From Acetobacter sp. UBA5411 (lineage in GTDB: Bacteria; Pseudomonadota; Alphaproteobacteria; Acetobacterales; Acetobacteraceae), in assembly GCF_002409645.1 (NCBI RefSeq), contig NZ_DHNR01000034.1, forward strand, positions 108,233 to 172,232: a stretch of DNA of 64,000 bases, written 5' to 3'. Positions 50,091 through 58,259 of this stretch are shown piece by piece (within the stretch, counting starts at the first letter, position 1; the number at the start of each line of letters is the position of its first letter). The notes under the pieces are model-generated. The model searched no databases, had not been told where the DNA came from, and was given only the letters and a program-made list of their open reading frames with translations. A program made the position numbers and the translations under genes.

Positions 50091-53000
50091 ATGTTCACAT
50101 GCACACCGATTTCTGACGTCGAATATTACATTGAGTCTGTGAATCAGAAACTGGTAAAACAACCAAACTCTGGCGAATCGGAACCACATCTGAACCAGCA
50201 CGTGGCAGCGCTTCCCGTCAACCGGAAACGCGGAGACTGGTCTGATCGTGACAGAGCCGCCTATTATCTGGACAACGGAACCGGAGAAAAACCGGGCGTC
50301 TGGTGGACAAATGCCCGCGCTGACGTGGGACACGTTCTGCCATTCGTTTTCCACAAAACGGAAGTCCAAGCGAAAGACTTCAGGAACCTCGCATCAGGAC
50401 GTGACCCCCTCACTCAGGAAACTCTGATTCAGACGGGAAGGAGGCGGCGCGTCGGATATGATCTGCAATTTGCTGCGCCCAAATCGGTATCGGTTCTCTA
50501 TGCCGCCGGGAACAGGAATCAACGCGAGACTATCGAAGATGTGCAACAGGAAGCCGTATTCAAGGCATTGGAATACATTCAGCAGAACGGCCTGATCGTA
50601 ACGCGATGCGGACACAACGGGAATGATCGTCAGACACCGGCGGAACTGATGGCGGGGACATTTCTGCACACAACCAGTCGCTCTGGTGATCCACAGATTC
50701 ACACTCATGCGGTATTGCTGAACGTGTGCCGAAGGGCAGACGGCACGACAGGAACCATCGACAACATGGAACTTCTAAAACACCAACAGGAAATTGGTGC
50801 CATCTATCGTCTGGCATTGATTCAGGGACTGGAGCGCAGGCTTGGGATGAAAGCCGTCAAGTACGAGAGGAACTTCCGTATCGTCGGCGTTCCAGAATCA
50901 ATAGAACAGAAATTCTCAAAACGCAGGGACGATATTCTCTCAGAAGCCCGTGAGATGGGAATTGACACCGCCTCTCACCGGGAAGCGTCAGACAATATTT
51001 CACGGAACACGCGAGGCGCAAAAAAAGACCTGCCGTCCAGAGCAGAATTGAACGAACGATGGGACAAAGAAATCAAAGAGGAAGGCTGGACAAAGGAATC
51101 AATTTGGGAATCGGCATTAGCGGTTGCAGCAGAAGAACGGGCCAAGCCGCGCGACACCAAAACGGCATTTGAATGTGCATTAAATCAACTGACGCAGACA
51201 GAATCAGTTATCGAAGATCGGCACTTGATCGGAACAATCCTTGAGCATTTTCAGGGACGATCTGTGAGCGTTGATGAGGCTATCTATCACGCACGAAACG
51301 CTCGCAATTCAAAACAGATTATCGAATTGACAGGGAACGACAAAAGCAAATCACGAGACCTGTTTTTCGCAACACCAGAGGTCATCGATGCGGAACGGGA
51401 AATCGTGCGTATTTCCCTCGACAGAAAAAAGGAGCGGGTATTCGTATCGAAAGACGTCATCGATAAAGCGATTGCGTCAAAAGATACAATCTCCGAGGAA
51501 CAGGCGGAACTGGTCAGACACGCTCTGAATAGGGATGGAATATCTGTTGTCGAAGGGTCAGCCGGAACAGGCAAGTCGTTCTCTCTGGGAACGGCTGCCG
51601 AAGCCGCTCGGGACGCCGGCCTTCGTGTCTGGGTAACAGCGCCAAGTCATCAAGCGGTATCAGTCATCGCCAAGGACACAGACACAGATCAGACGCAGGC
51701 CGCCGTTTTGCGGTCATTCCTGAATCGCATTTCCGATCCCGATCACACGCAAGGAATCAGGTTGTCACGGAACGATGTCGTGATCGTCGATGAGGCCGGA
51801 ATGATCAGCACAAAGGAAATGAATGAACTGCTCAGGGAAACAGCAAAAGCGGGTGCCAAGGTCATTCTTGCTGGCGACACGCGGCAACTTAAACCTGTGG
51901 CGCCAGGGTCACCCTTACGGCTGATTTCAGAAACAATTGATTCGTCACGAATCAACGAAATTCGGCGACAGAAAGTGGACTGGCAGAGGAACGCAAGCCG
52001 GGACTTCGCTTCGGGCGAGATCAAAAGAGCGGTAACGGCATACGCAGACAGGGATCGGATCGTGATCGGAACAGGAGAGGAACTGAGGGCGAGACTGATC
52101 GAGGACTACCTCAAGGACGTCAAAAGCGACCCGACAGGGACACGTCTGGTTCTTGCCAGGACACATAATGAGGTTCGGAATCTGAACACCGATCTTCGCA
52201 ATCTGCTGCGAAAAGAGGGACGGATCGCGGGGTCAGATATTGAGATTGAAGCGTTAAGCCGGGGACTGAAACCCGTGTCAGGATCGTTGTCTTTAGCAAC
52301 AGGCGACCGGTTGATTTTCGGCGAGAATATACGAGCATCAGGGCGCACGATCAGGAACAATGACGTTGCGACAATCAAAGATGTTTGCCGTGACAATATT
52401 GACGGTCAACCTGTTGTGACCCTGGCCTTCGATCGCGGCTTCGAGGTGACAACGAGGTGGTCTGATCTGGAACGGCTTTCGAGGTCAAAAGGTAACGAGC
52501 CGGATACACGACCGCTTCGTGTCCAGCACGCCTATGCCGTGACGATCCATTCGTCTCAGGGCGCAAGTGTGAACAGGTCTTACGTTCTGAATGCCGCCGG
52601 GATGGACAAGGAATCCCTCTATGTGGGTATGACGCGACACAAAGAGGACTGCCACCTTTACGTCGATGCGACACGGATCGGTCTGAATGTTCGGGACAAC
52701 AGAATTCGGCGTGACGGGGTATCGGCATCGATCAGTGCGTCGGGACAACTTGAAGCGCCAGATGCGCTCGACAAAGACAATCCTGGCGACAATGTTGATC
52801 GTGATGCGGTGATCAGACAGATCATCTATGAGGGAGAGCAATCACGCGAAAAGGGGAATGCCGCAGACTTTTCTCAGCACAAGCGTTCTTGGGCATCGGC
52901 GCCGACGGCTGAACTGGCTGTGCAGGGCGAGATTGAACGGAAACAGAAAGAAATTGAGCGCAAAAAAGAGGATGGGCCGTCGTCCGCTGAGATTGAAAGC

Positions 53001-53168
53001 GAGCGGATTGAGGAATGGATTTTTGGGCCAGAGAAGAAGGGCGCGAGGGATTTTGTGAGTCCGGCTTCGTCGGACGAGGACGCTGAAAAAGCGGCGGCGG
53101 AGGCCAGGCGCAAGGCAGAAGAAGAGGCAAGGAAACGCGCTCAGGAGGGGCCGGTCATGAGGCGATGA
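50091..53168 (+). CDS. MobF-family conjugative relaxase-helicase (TrwC/TraA-like)
   Basis: 1025 residues. The N-terminal relaxase domain has candidate catalytic tyrosines in DVEYYIESV (residues 9-17), GYDLQFAAPKSVSVLYA, and the metal-binding triad H193, H204, H206 in a GDPQIHTHAVLLN context. A RecD-like helicase follows, with Walker A GSAGTGKS at 489-496, Walker B VVIVDEAGM and the C-terminal VTIHSSQGAS. It would nick the origin of transfer, stay bound to the 5' end and unwind the strand for transfer. The C-terminal 100 residues are charged and probably flexible. It does not carry the ALGKMI tag. Confidence 0.93.
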   Translation: MFTCTPISDVEYYIESVNQKLVKQPNSGESEPHLNQHVAALPVNRKRGDWSDRDRAAYYLDNGTGEKPGVWWTNARADVGHVLPFVFHKTEVQAKDFRNLASGRDPLTQETLIQTGRRRRVGYDLQFAAPKSVSVLYAAGNRNQRETIEDVQQEAVFKALEYIQQNGLIVTRCGHNGNDRQTPAELMAGTFLHTTSRSGDPQIHTHAVLLNVCRRADGTTGTIDNMELLKHQQEIGAIYRLALIQGLERRLGMKAVKYERNFRIVGVPESIEQKFSKRRDDILSEAREMGIDTASHREASDNISRNTRGAKKDLPSRAELNERWDKEIKEEGWTKESIWESALAVAAEERAKPRDTKTAFECALNQLTQTESVIEDRHLIGTILEHFQGRSVSVDEAIYHARNARNSKQIIELTGNDKSKSRDLFFATPEVIDAEREIVRISLDRKKERVFVSKDVIDKAIASKDTISEEQAELVRHALNRDGISVVEGSAGTGKSFSLGTAAEAARDAGLRVWVTAPSHQAVSVIAKDTDTDQTQAAVLRSFLNRISDPDHTQGIRLSRNDVVIVDEAGMISTKEMNELLRETAKAGAKVILAGDTRQLKPVAPGSPLRLISETIDSSRINEIRRQKVDWQRNASRDFASGEIKRAVTAYADRDRIVIGTGEELRARLIEDYLKDVKSDPTGTRLVLARTHNEVRNLNTDLRNLLRKEGRIAGSDIEIEALSRGLKPVSGSLSLATGDRLIFGENIRASGRTIRNNDVATIKDVCRDNIDGQPVVTLAFDRGFEVTTRWSDLERLSRSKGNEPDTRPLRVQHAYAVTIHSSQGASVNRSYVLNAAGMDKESLYVGMTRHKEDCHLYVDATRIGLNVRDNRIRRDGVSASISASGQLEAPDALDKDNPGDNVDRDAVIRQIIYEGEQSREKGNAADFSQHKRSWASAPTAELAVQGEIERKQKEIERKKEDGPSSAEIESERIEEWIFGPEKKGARDFVSPASSDEDAEKAAAEARRKAEEEARKRAQEGPVMRR

Positions 53169-53171
53169 CAA

Positions 53172-53312
53172 TCCCACCGTCACGGCGACATTCCCAAAAG
53201 CGCCTTTATCCCCACACCCCTCGTTCCGCCGCGCATCAGGCATACCATTCAGCCGCCATCCCATATTAAACGAGATGTCCAGATAGTCCTTGATCTTCAA
53301 TTTTGCAGCCAT
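53172..53312 (-). pseudogene. 3' fragment of a tpsB-like gene
   Basis: On the minus strand this encodes AAKLKIKDYLDISFNMGWRL...KGAFGNVAVTVG, closely matching the last 45 or so residues of the complete TpsB at 54416 (AKLKIKDYMDVSFNVGWRL...). It is diverged at many positions, so it comes from a different tpsB or is an old duplicate. No upstream barrel sequence is present. It begins right after the relaxase stop and ends at word array D. Confidence 0.85.
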
Positions 53313-53335
53313 CGCAGGGTCAAATCCGGCATTGC

Positions 53336-53678
53336 GCCCAACCTAAAACCAGCCCTGCCCAACTAGAGGTGGTCTGGTTGGGCAGGGTTTTGTTTGGTCT
53401 TTCTCAATAAAACCAATGAGATAGAGGGAGGTGCCCAACCTGCCCAACCTGCCCAACCCATTTGGGGGTGGTTATGGGGAAGGTGTGTTTTTTTTGCGAG
53501 AGCCGAGAGGGGCGAGACGAGCGGCGTGGATGAGGATCGCGCCTTAGACCATATAATATGAAAATTGGTTGGGCAGGTTGGGCAGGTTGGGCAGAGGTGG
53601 AATAACTGGCGGGAAACAGCCAATTTTGACTGCCCAACCTAAATGAAACTGGTTGGGCAGATCAACGAGAGGTTGGGC
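53336..53678. repeat. word array D: 12 copies of GCCCAAC/GTTGGGC
   Basis: Forward copies lie at 53336, 53357, 53433, 53442, 53451 and 53632. Reverse copies lie at 53377, 53568, 53577, 53586, 53652 and 53672. The clustered copies are spaced exactly nine bases. The box GGCGGGAAACAGCCAATTTT is at 53608-53627. The core between the triple forward and triple reverse clusters is G-rich (53464-53482) and then T-rich. Same design as array A with another word. Confidence 0.8.
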
Positions 53679-53723
53679 AGACTGATATTGTCTCGACCAG
53701 ACCTTGAAGTGTTTCGAGGCAAT

Positions 53724-53885
53724 CTGAAGGGGGGCCTTCGAAGAAGGACGGGGTATGGCCGGCTGCCGCCGGCGGGGTCACGTCTTCACCACCTGAATGT
53801 CAGAAAAAGAATCTCTGAGGTTTTGTAAACGCCATCCAGGGCGGCAGCCCGTCAGTCCCCACGCCCCCTTCAAGCGCCCCTTCAG
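53724..53885. repeat. GC-rich hairpin module, copy 4
   Basis: It begins CTGAAGGGGGGCCTTCGAAG, carries GGCCGGCTGCCGCCGGCGG (identical to copy 1) and ends CTTCAAGCGCCCCTTCAG. It lies directly between word arrays D and F, just as copy 1 follows array A. Confidence 0.8.
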
Positions 53886-53908
53886 AATCTCGTAATCATA
53901 CGCCCCCT

Positions 53909-54321
53909 GTCCCTACCTGTCCCTACACACCTTCCGTCATGTAGGGACAGCAAAAAACAGCAGAAAACAGCCATTTTTTATGGGGTGTACCTACCGTACC
54001 TACATATTTTGAGAAATAGATATATTACGCGGGGATTTTTTGATTATTTTGATCAACGTCACGATCCGAGAAGGTTTATAATGTGATTTCTTATATATAA
54101 CCGTCTGTTTCCCAGAATATGTAGGTACGGTAGGGACAGGCGAATTATTTCAAGGAATATCAAGGGGCTAGATGTCCCTACACGCTCGTTAGATGTAGGG
54201 ACAGATGTAGGGACAGGCTCTTTTTTTGTGTAGGGACACCCTTACCGCCCGCCACCTACCGCCCCACCCGATGCCTCCATTTTGCCGCCCGCCGCCAGCC
54301 TTTGTCGTTTTATGTAGGGAC
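53909..54321. repeat. word array F: GTCCCTAC/GTAGGGAC, 9 exact copies plus 3 variants
   Basis: Forward copies lie at 53909, 53919 and 54174. Reverse copies lie at 53941, 54130, 54195, 54207, 54230 and 54314. One-base variants (GTACCTAC, or GTAGGTAC in reverse) lie at 53987, 53996 and 54121. The box GCAGAAAACAGCCATTTTTT is at 53960-53979. The core (54004-54120) is AT-rich. The stretch to the tpsB stop is GC-rich with an A-run and shows no gene. Confidence 0.8.
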
Positions 54322-54415
54322 ACCCATCCAGCCCGCGCCCCAGCCACAAAAAAAAGGGGCCGGGTCATAACGCCCAGCCCCCATCTCAGGCAACCCCATC
54401 CCAGGGCCGTGACTG

Positions 54416-56182
54416 TCAGAACCCCACCGTCACGGCGACATTGCCGAACGCGCCTTTATCCCCATACCCCTCGTTCCGCCGCTCATCAGGCATCCCCTTC
54501 AGCCGCCACCCGACGTTAAACGAGACATCCATATAGTCTTTGATTTTCAATTTTGCATCCAGCCCGACGCTCGCAAGATCAAGACCATTCAAACCCTGGG
54601 GAATCCGTTTCACCTGCGAAACATGCCCGTAATCGACGAAGACACCGACCTGCTCAGTGTCCCACCCATCAAACATGTTCCAGGCCGGAGAGTGCAGTTC
54701 ATTCTGGACGGTCACCCCTTCCGAGCCGTAAGCCGATGACGTGAAATACCCTCGTGTCGTATATAATCCGCCTAAGCCGATCTGGTTGCTATACAGCAGA
54801 TTACTCGACGCGACTTGCCCCACGACATCCGCGCTCCATGACATCCCCCAGGGCAGATATGTCAGACGCGAAAGCGACAGTGTGTCATAAACGTATGATG
54901 ACTTTGCCCCCGGCACGATGGCCTGCATCGCCGTTTTATTATTCCCCCCAGTCAGACCGCCCGGCGAAAACGTCAACGTGTTCCGAAACGTCGTCTGTCC
55001 CCATTTATCCGTCTCTGACAGCAAATAAGAGACAGGAAACTGAGCAACATCCGCATTCCCGGCATACACATCGACCCCACCGAATTCTATGCTGTTGTTC
55101 GTCGTTTTGAAGTCGAACCCGGCTGAAATCTGCTGTCTGATCAGAACATCTCCGACAAAAAACGGGCGAAAATCATGCAGATAACGGAACGACGCCTGGC
55201 CGGAATGGCCTTTTTCTGTCATTTTGATCGGCGTTCCAGCAATCGTCCCCAGCGTGATCTCCGGGCGCTCCCAGGCATAATCTCCAAAAATCTGAATTTT
55301 GTCTCGCCACGGCAGCGTCATCGAGTAATTGATTGCATGGGCTGAGTATCGCTCAGAGACAGCGTGCGTAAATTGATACGACAGCACTCCGTCCAGCGGC
55401 AGATTCCCAACCGCGCCCCCTACAAACCATTCCTGCCGGCCGAGGATCGGCGTGCCGCCAGTGTCATAGCCGGCGTATCCCCTGACAGGCATACGATCCG
55501 TAATTTTCAGCGTCACATCGCTCTGCCCGCGCTCATGCCCCGGCGATGCGACAGCAACGGCAGACCGGAACGGATTGCTATTCAGCCTGTCAAGCGCCTC
55601 CTGCTGCCGTCCCAGTGTCATCCTCTGCCCAGCCCCAAGCCCGGCGATCTGGATCAGGTCGGGCGTCGAAAACCACCTGTTCCCCGTCACAGACACATGA
55701 TTCAGAGAATACTCGTCAACGATGATCTTGAGATACCCGCCGCTGATTTTCTGTGCAGGAATAGAGACAAAAACATAAGGGCGACCCGCACGGCGATACA
55801 CTTTATATATAGTGTCAACCACAGCGTTGATGTCAGACGTCGTGAGTGGCCGGCCCAAACGTGTTTTCATCGCATCAGTAAACGCCCGCTTCTTCAGTAT
55901 GCCATCAACACGATCACCGACATAGATGCCATCCGGCACACCGCCTTCAGCCCCAGGCGCGATGATGGCAATCCCTCGCAATTCTTTTGCCACCTCACGA
56001 TCGGAATCAGGGAGCAGATTCCGCGTGACGTGAGGCTCATTCGCCAGCGCCGGACGCTCTGTATCAAGCCCCTGGGGTGCCACGCGGTTGTATGCCTGAG
56101 CATGGGCTTGATGTGTCGAGATGCCCATTCCAGCAATCAAAGCGAAAACAGAAGCAGTCAAACTGAGATAACGATAAGTCAT
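54416..56182 (-). CDS. TpsB outer-membrane transporter (ShlB/FhaC/HecB family)
   Basis: 588 residues from MTYRYLSLTASVFALIAGMG, a signal peptide ending near AHAQA; GGAG lies about nine bases before the start. Two POTRA-type regions follow (LTTSDINAVVDTIYKVYRRAG with YVFVSIPAQ; VSVTGNRWFSTPDL), then a beta barrel. The conserved TTRGY (in LGGLYTTRGYF) corresponds to the VRGY motif of the pore loop. It exports TpsA-type proteins across the outer membrane. The only large TpsA in view is 8 kb away on the same strand beyond the relaxase, so this pair is separated. The 3' end is duplicated as a fragment at 53172. Confidence 0.92.
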   Translation of the reverse strand: MTYRYLSLTASVFALIAGMGISTHQAHAQAYNRVAPQGLDTERPALANEPHVTRNLLPDSDREVAKELRGIAIIAPGAEGGVPDGIYVGDRVDGILKKRAFTDAMKTRLGRPLTTSDINAVVDTIYKVYRRAGRPYVFVSIPAQKISGGYLKIIVDEYSLNHVSVTGNRWFSTPDLIQIAGLGAGQRMTLGRQQEALDRLNSNPFRSAVAVASPGHERGQSDVTLKITDRMPVRGYAGYDTGGTPILGRQEWFVGGAVGNLPLDGVLSYQFTHAVSERYSAHAINYSMTLPWRDKIQIFGDYAWERPEITLGTIAGTPIKMTEKGHSGQASFRYLHDFRPFFVGDVLIRQQISAGFDFKTTNNSIEFGGVDVYAGNADVAQFPVSYLLSETDKWGQTTFRNTLTFSPGGLTGGNNKTAMQAIVPGAKSSYVYDTLSLSRLTYLPWGMSWSADVVGQVASSNLLYSNQIGLGGLYTTRGYFTSSAYGSEGVTVQNELHSPAWNMFDGWDTEQVGVFVDYGHVSQVKRIPQGLNGLDLASVGLDAKLKIKDYMDVSFNVGWRLKGMPDERRNEGYGDKGAFGNVAVTVGF

Positions 56183-56807
56183 GTGCGTGTTCTCCGAAAA
56201 GGACATCAAGACAACAGCAGTCTCGATCTGGCCTTTTCAGATATTTTAATTCGCATGACCGCAGGCGACGGGTATCGCGCACCCATCCTGATCAACGACA
56301 TCCGCAGGAAAATATAAATCCGTAGGTTTTTCAGACACTTACGGATCAATAAACTTTAGACGCAGTCTGAATCGGCAGGGAATCAGACATCGCCGATTCA
56401 ATATTTTTCGTTATCCAAAAATATTTTTTTCAAAAAAATGAATCGGCGCGGAATCCGATTTGAATCCAGTCAGAATCCGGCGGAATCCATTCGTCACGAT
56501 ACCCAGAAAACCGCAGAAAACCGCCATTCTTAAAAATAGGCATAGCGACGAACGAACTTCGGATTCATTTTGTTTTGGTTTTTCTAAAAATATTTTGTGG
56601 TATCCAGACATTTTACAAAGATCGTTATTTTTCAATCCCTTAGATGCCGACCTCCATTATCTCCTGACCACATCATCTCTTTTTCAAAATAAATATTCGA
56701 ATTGGAAAATCATCGGGGCCGATGGGTGCGCGTAAAAGTGCGCGATCTGTGGTAATATAACAGTGGCGGCGATCGATACTCGTTTTGCCGAACAGTGGAG
56801 ACTTTTT
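56183..56807. other. intergenic region between tpsB and the membrane gene at 56808
   Basis: Non-coding. It contains word array G (described separately), followed by about 200 bases of AT-rich sequence without recognised sites. Both neighbouring operons must be driven from here: tpsB to the left, the transfer-associated genes to the right. A short hairpin-like GTGCGCG...GTGCGCG direct repeat lies at 56726-56743. Confidence 0.55.
56368..56567. repeat. word array G: nine GAATC-core octamers with the common box
   Basis: TGAATCGG at 56368 and 56439, GGAATCAG at 56379, GGAATCCG at 56450, TGAATCCA at 56461, AGAATCCG at 56472 and GGAATCCA at 56482. Reverse forms are CCGATTCA at 56393 and CGGATTCA at 56560. 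The box GCAGAAAACCGCCATTCTT is at 56513-56531. Several spacings are 10-11 bases. The words are less uniform than in arrays A and D. Confidence 0.7.
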
Positions 56808-57527
56808 ATGCAAGAGTTCCAAAAACTCATTACCCCAGGCCATATTGCCGGGCATCGGGCAAAAGCGGCACTGGCGCCGTTTTATGCCCCCGCGTGCGTA
56901 TCTTATACAGCAGGCATCGTTCTTGCATTGTGCGCGTTCACAGGCGTCGGCGGACATGCCTTAACAATGCCCGCATGGTTTGATCGTGCGTTTACAGCCG
57001 ATGTCGCCGTGTATCAAAAAGCAGCCGATGCGCGGGCAGCGGCGGCACAGAAAGCGGCGTTCGACAAAGCCGAAGCGGAACGCAAGGCGGCGGAAAGCAA
57101 GGCTCAATCCCCTTCTGCTGCCTCGATCCCTCAGACGTCCAATGTCACGCAGCAGGCCGCCCCTGTTGTCGCTTCTGCGCCTCCAGCCGCGCCATCTGTT
57201 CCCACAGATTACACTCCGTCGCCTGCGCTTCAGGAGGCGATTCAGACGATTGGGCTGATGACGCACGCATCGACCATGGCCGCATTCGCGCAGCAAGACG
57301 AAGCGATCGCTGAGGCAATGACAAAACTGGTCAATGCTGACCGCGCCATTTCCGACAAGGCATCTGCTGGTTTCGCTGCATGTGCAAAACAGTCGCGCGA
57401 CTTCAACGAGAAAGCCATCGCCGACGCCCCTGACCACATCCTCCGAGGCGAGGCGCAACAGGCGTTTTTTGACGTCAATCGCACCTGCATCTCCGATCTG
57501 CTCGCAAGTTTTGCGATGAAGGAATAA
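56808..57527 (+). CDS. inner-membrane protein with Ala-rich coiled coil
   Basis: 239 residues from MQEFQKLITPGHIAGHR, with GGAG about eight bases before the ATG (a GTG 45 bases upstream is possible). One hydrophobic helix (ACVSYTAGIVLALCAFTGVG) is followed by an Ala/Lys/Glu-rich coiled coil, a Pro/Ser/Ala-rich linker and a helical C-terminal domain with two Cys. The topology (short inside, long outside) is like TrbK/VirB-associated or Tol-like periplasmic proteins. No family is assigned. It starts a run of genes leading to the coupling protein. Confidence 0.7.
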   Translation: MQEFQKLITPGHIAGHRAKAALAPFYAPACVSYTAGIVLALCAFTGVGGHALTMPAWFDRAFTADVAVYQKAADARAAAAQKAAFDKAEAERKAAESKAQSPSAASIPQTSNVTQQAAPVVASAPPAAPSVPTDYTPSPALQEAIQTIGLMTHASTMAAFAQQDEAIAEAMTKLVNADRAISDKASAGFAACAKQSRDFNEKAIADAPDHILRGEAQQAFFDVNRTCISDLLASFAMKE

Positions 57528-57533
57528 CAGACA

Positions 57534-58001
57534 ATGAAACGCTTTTTTTCAAAACCGACACCTTCGACCCGCCGTTTGATTGCTGCTTCATACGGCGCAT
57601 CTTTGCTGCTGGCATTGCTTCCGGCGTTGTCCGCGTGCGGCCCGCTGCACATTGACGGTTTGCCGCACGTTTCTCTGAACGATGACGTGTCGGCGTCTGA
57701 ACAGCCACGCTTGCTGGGTCAGTTCATTGATGATCGGATCATGAGCGTCCCGGATTCAGCAAAAACGTATGGTCAGGCCCGCCAGAACGCAGACGCTGTC
57801 GATGCCGCATTGATCCAGCTTGCAGAGATGGAGCCTTCAAAGGGCGCGTTCATCCGTTCCGGCTTGGCCGTCTGCATCGGCCGTGAGGAAACGGCCCTGC
57901 ACGCAGGAGGGATGACGAACGCCAGACGCATCAAGGCGGCGCTCGATCATGAGTCCTGCGCGAAGTCGATGGCAGTCGAACTGAAGCCTAGCCGCACCTG
58001 A
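57534..58001 (+). CDS. putative lipoprotein
   Basis: 155 residues. The N-terminus RRLIAASYGASLLLALLPALSACG carries a lipobox (LSAC), so the mature protein should be lipid-anchored in the envelope. The rest is mixed helical with two further Cys. It lies six bases after the preceding gene. The pairing with a one-helix membrane protein and a coupling protein suggests a role in the transfer apparatus or in entry exclusion, which is inference. Confidence 0.75.
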   Translation: MKRFFSKPTPSTRRLIAASYGASLLLALLPALSACGPLHIDGLPHVSLNDDVSASEQPRLLGQFIDDRIMSVPDSAKTYGQARQNADAVDAALIQLAEMEPSKGAFIRSGLAVCIGREETALHAGGMTNARRIKAALDHESCAKSMAVELKPSRT

Positions 58002-58060
58002 CATCCACAACGACGCACAAACACACTGCACACACAACGTATCGAAGAGGGAATTAAGTC

Positions 58061-58204
58061 ATGAACATCATCGCAATCATCGCCGCCGTCATCGTCGCCG
58101 GCGGAGCCGTAATCTCAGGCGGATCGGTCGCTTACGCGAAAGCAGACGCTGTTTATGACCGCGCGGCGACGCAGTCTCGTGTCGCGGCCTTTCTGGGCAA
58201 CTGA
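58061..58204 (+). CDS. very small membrane protein
   Basis: 47 residues: MNIIAIIAAVIVAGGAVISG then a polar tail (KADAVYDRAATQSRVAAFLGN). One membrane helix is evident. GAGGGAATTAAGTC precedes the ATG, giving a usable ribosome site. It sits in the gap between the lipoprotein and the coupling protein with matching spacing, so it is probably real although short. Confidence 0.65.
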   Translation: MNIIAIIAAVIVAGGAVISGGSVAYAKADAVYDRAATQSRVAAFLGN

Positions 58205-58259
58205 TCCCAGACCCGCACGAACAGAACGCAACAAACCGAGTAAATAGGTGAGCAAAAAA

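Noticed and set aside
53363..53637. Open frames across array D encoding repeated Cys-Pro-Thr or Val-Gly-Gln units
   Set aside because: They are translations of the nine-base-spaced GCCCAAC words. They exist in several frames on both strands, have no ribosome sites and no protein character beyond the repeat.
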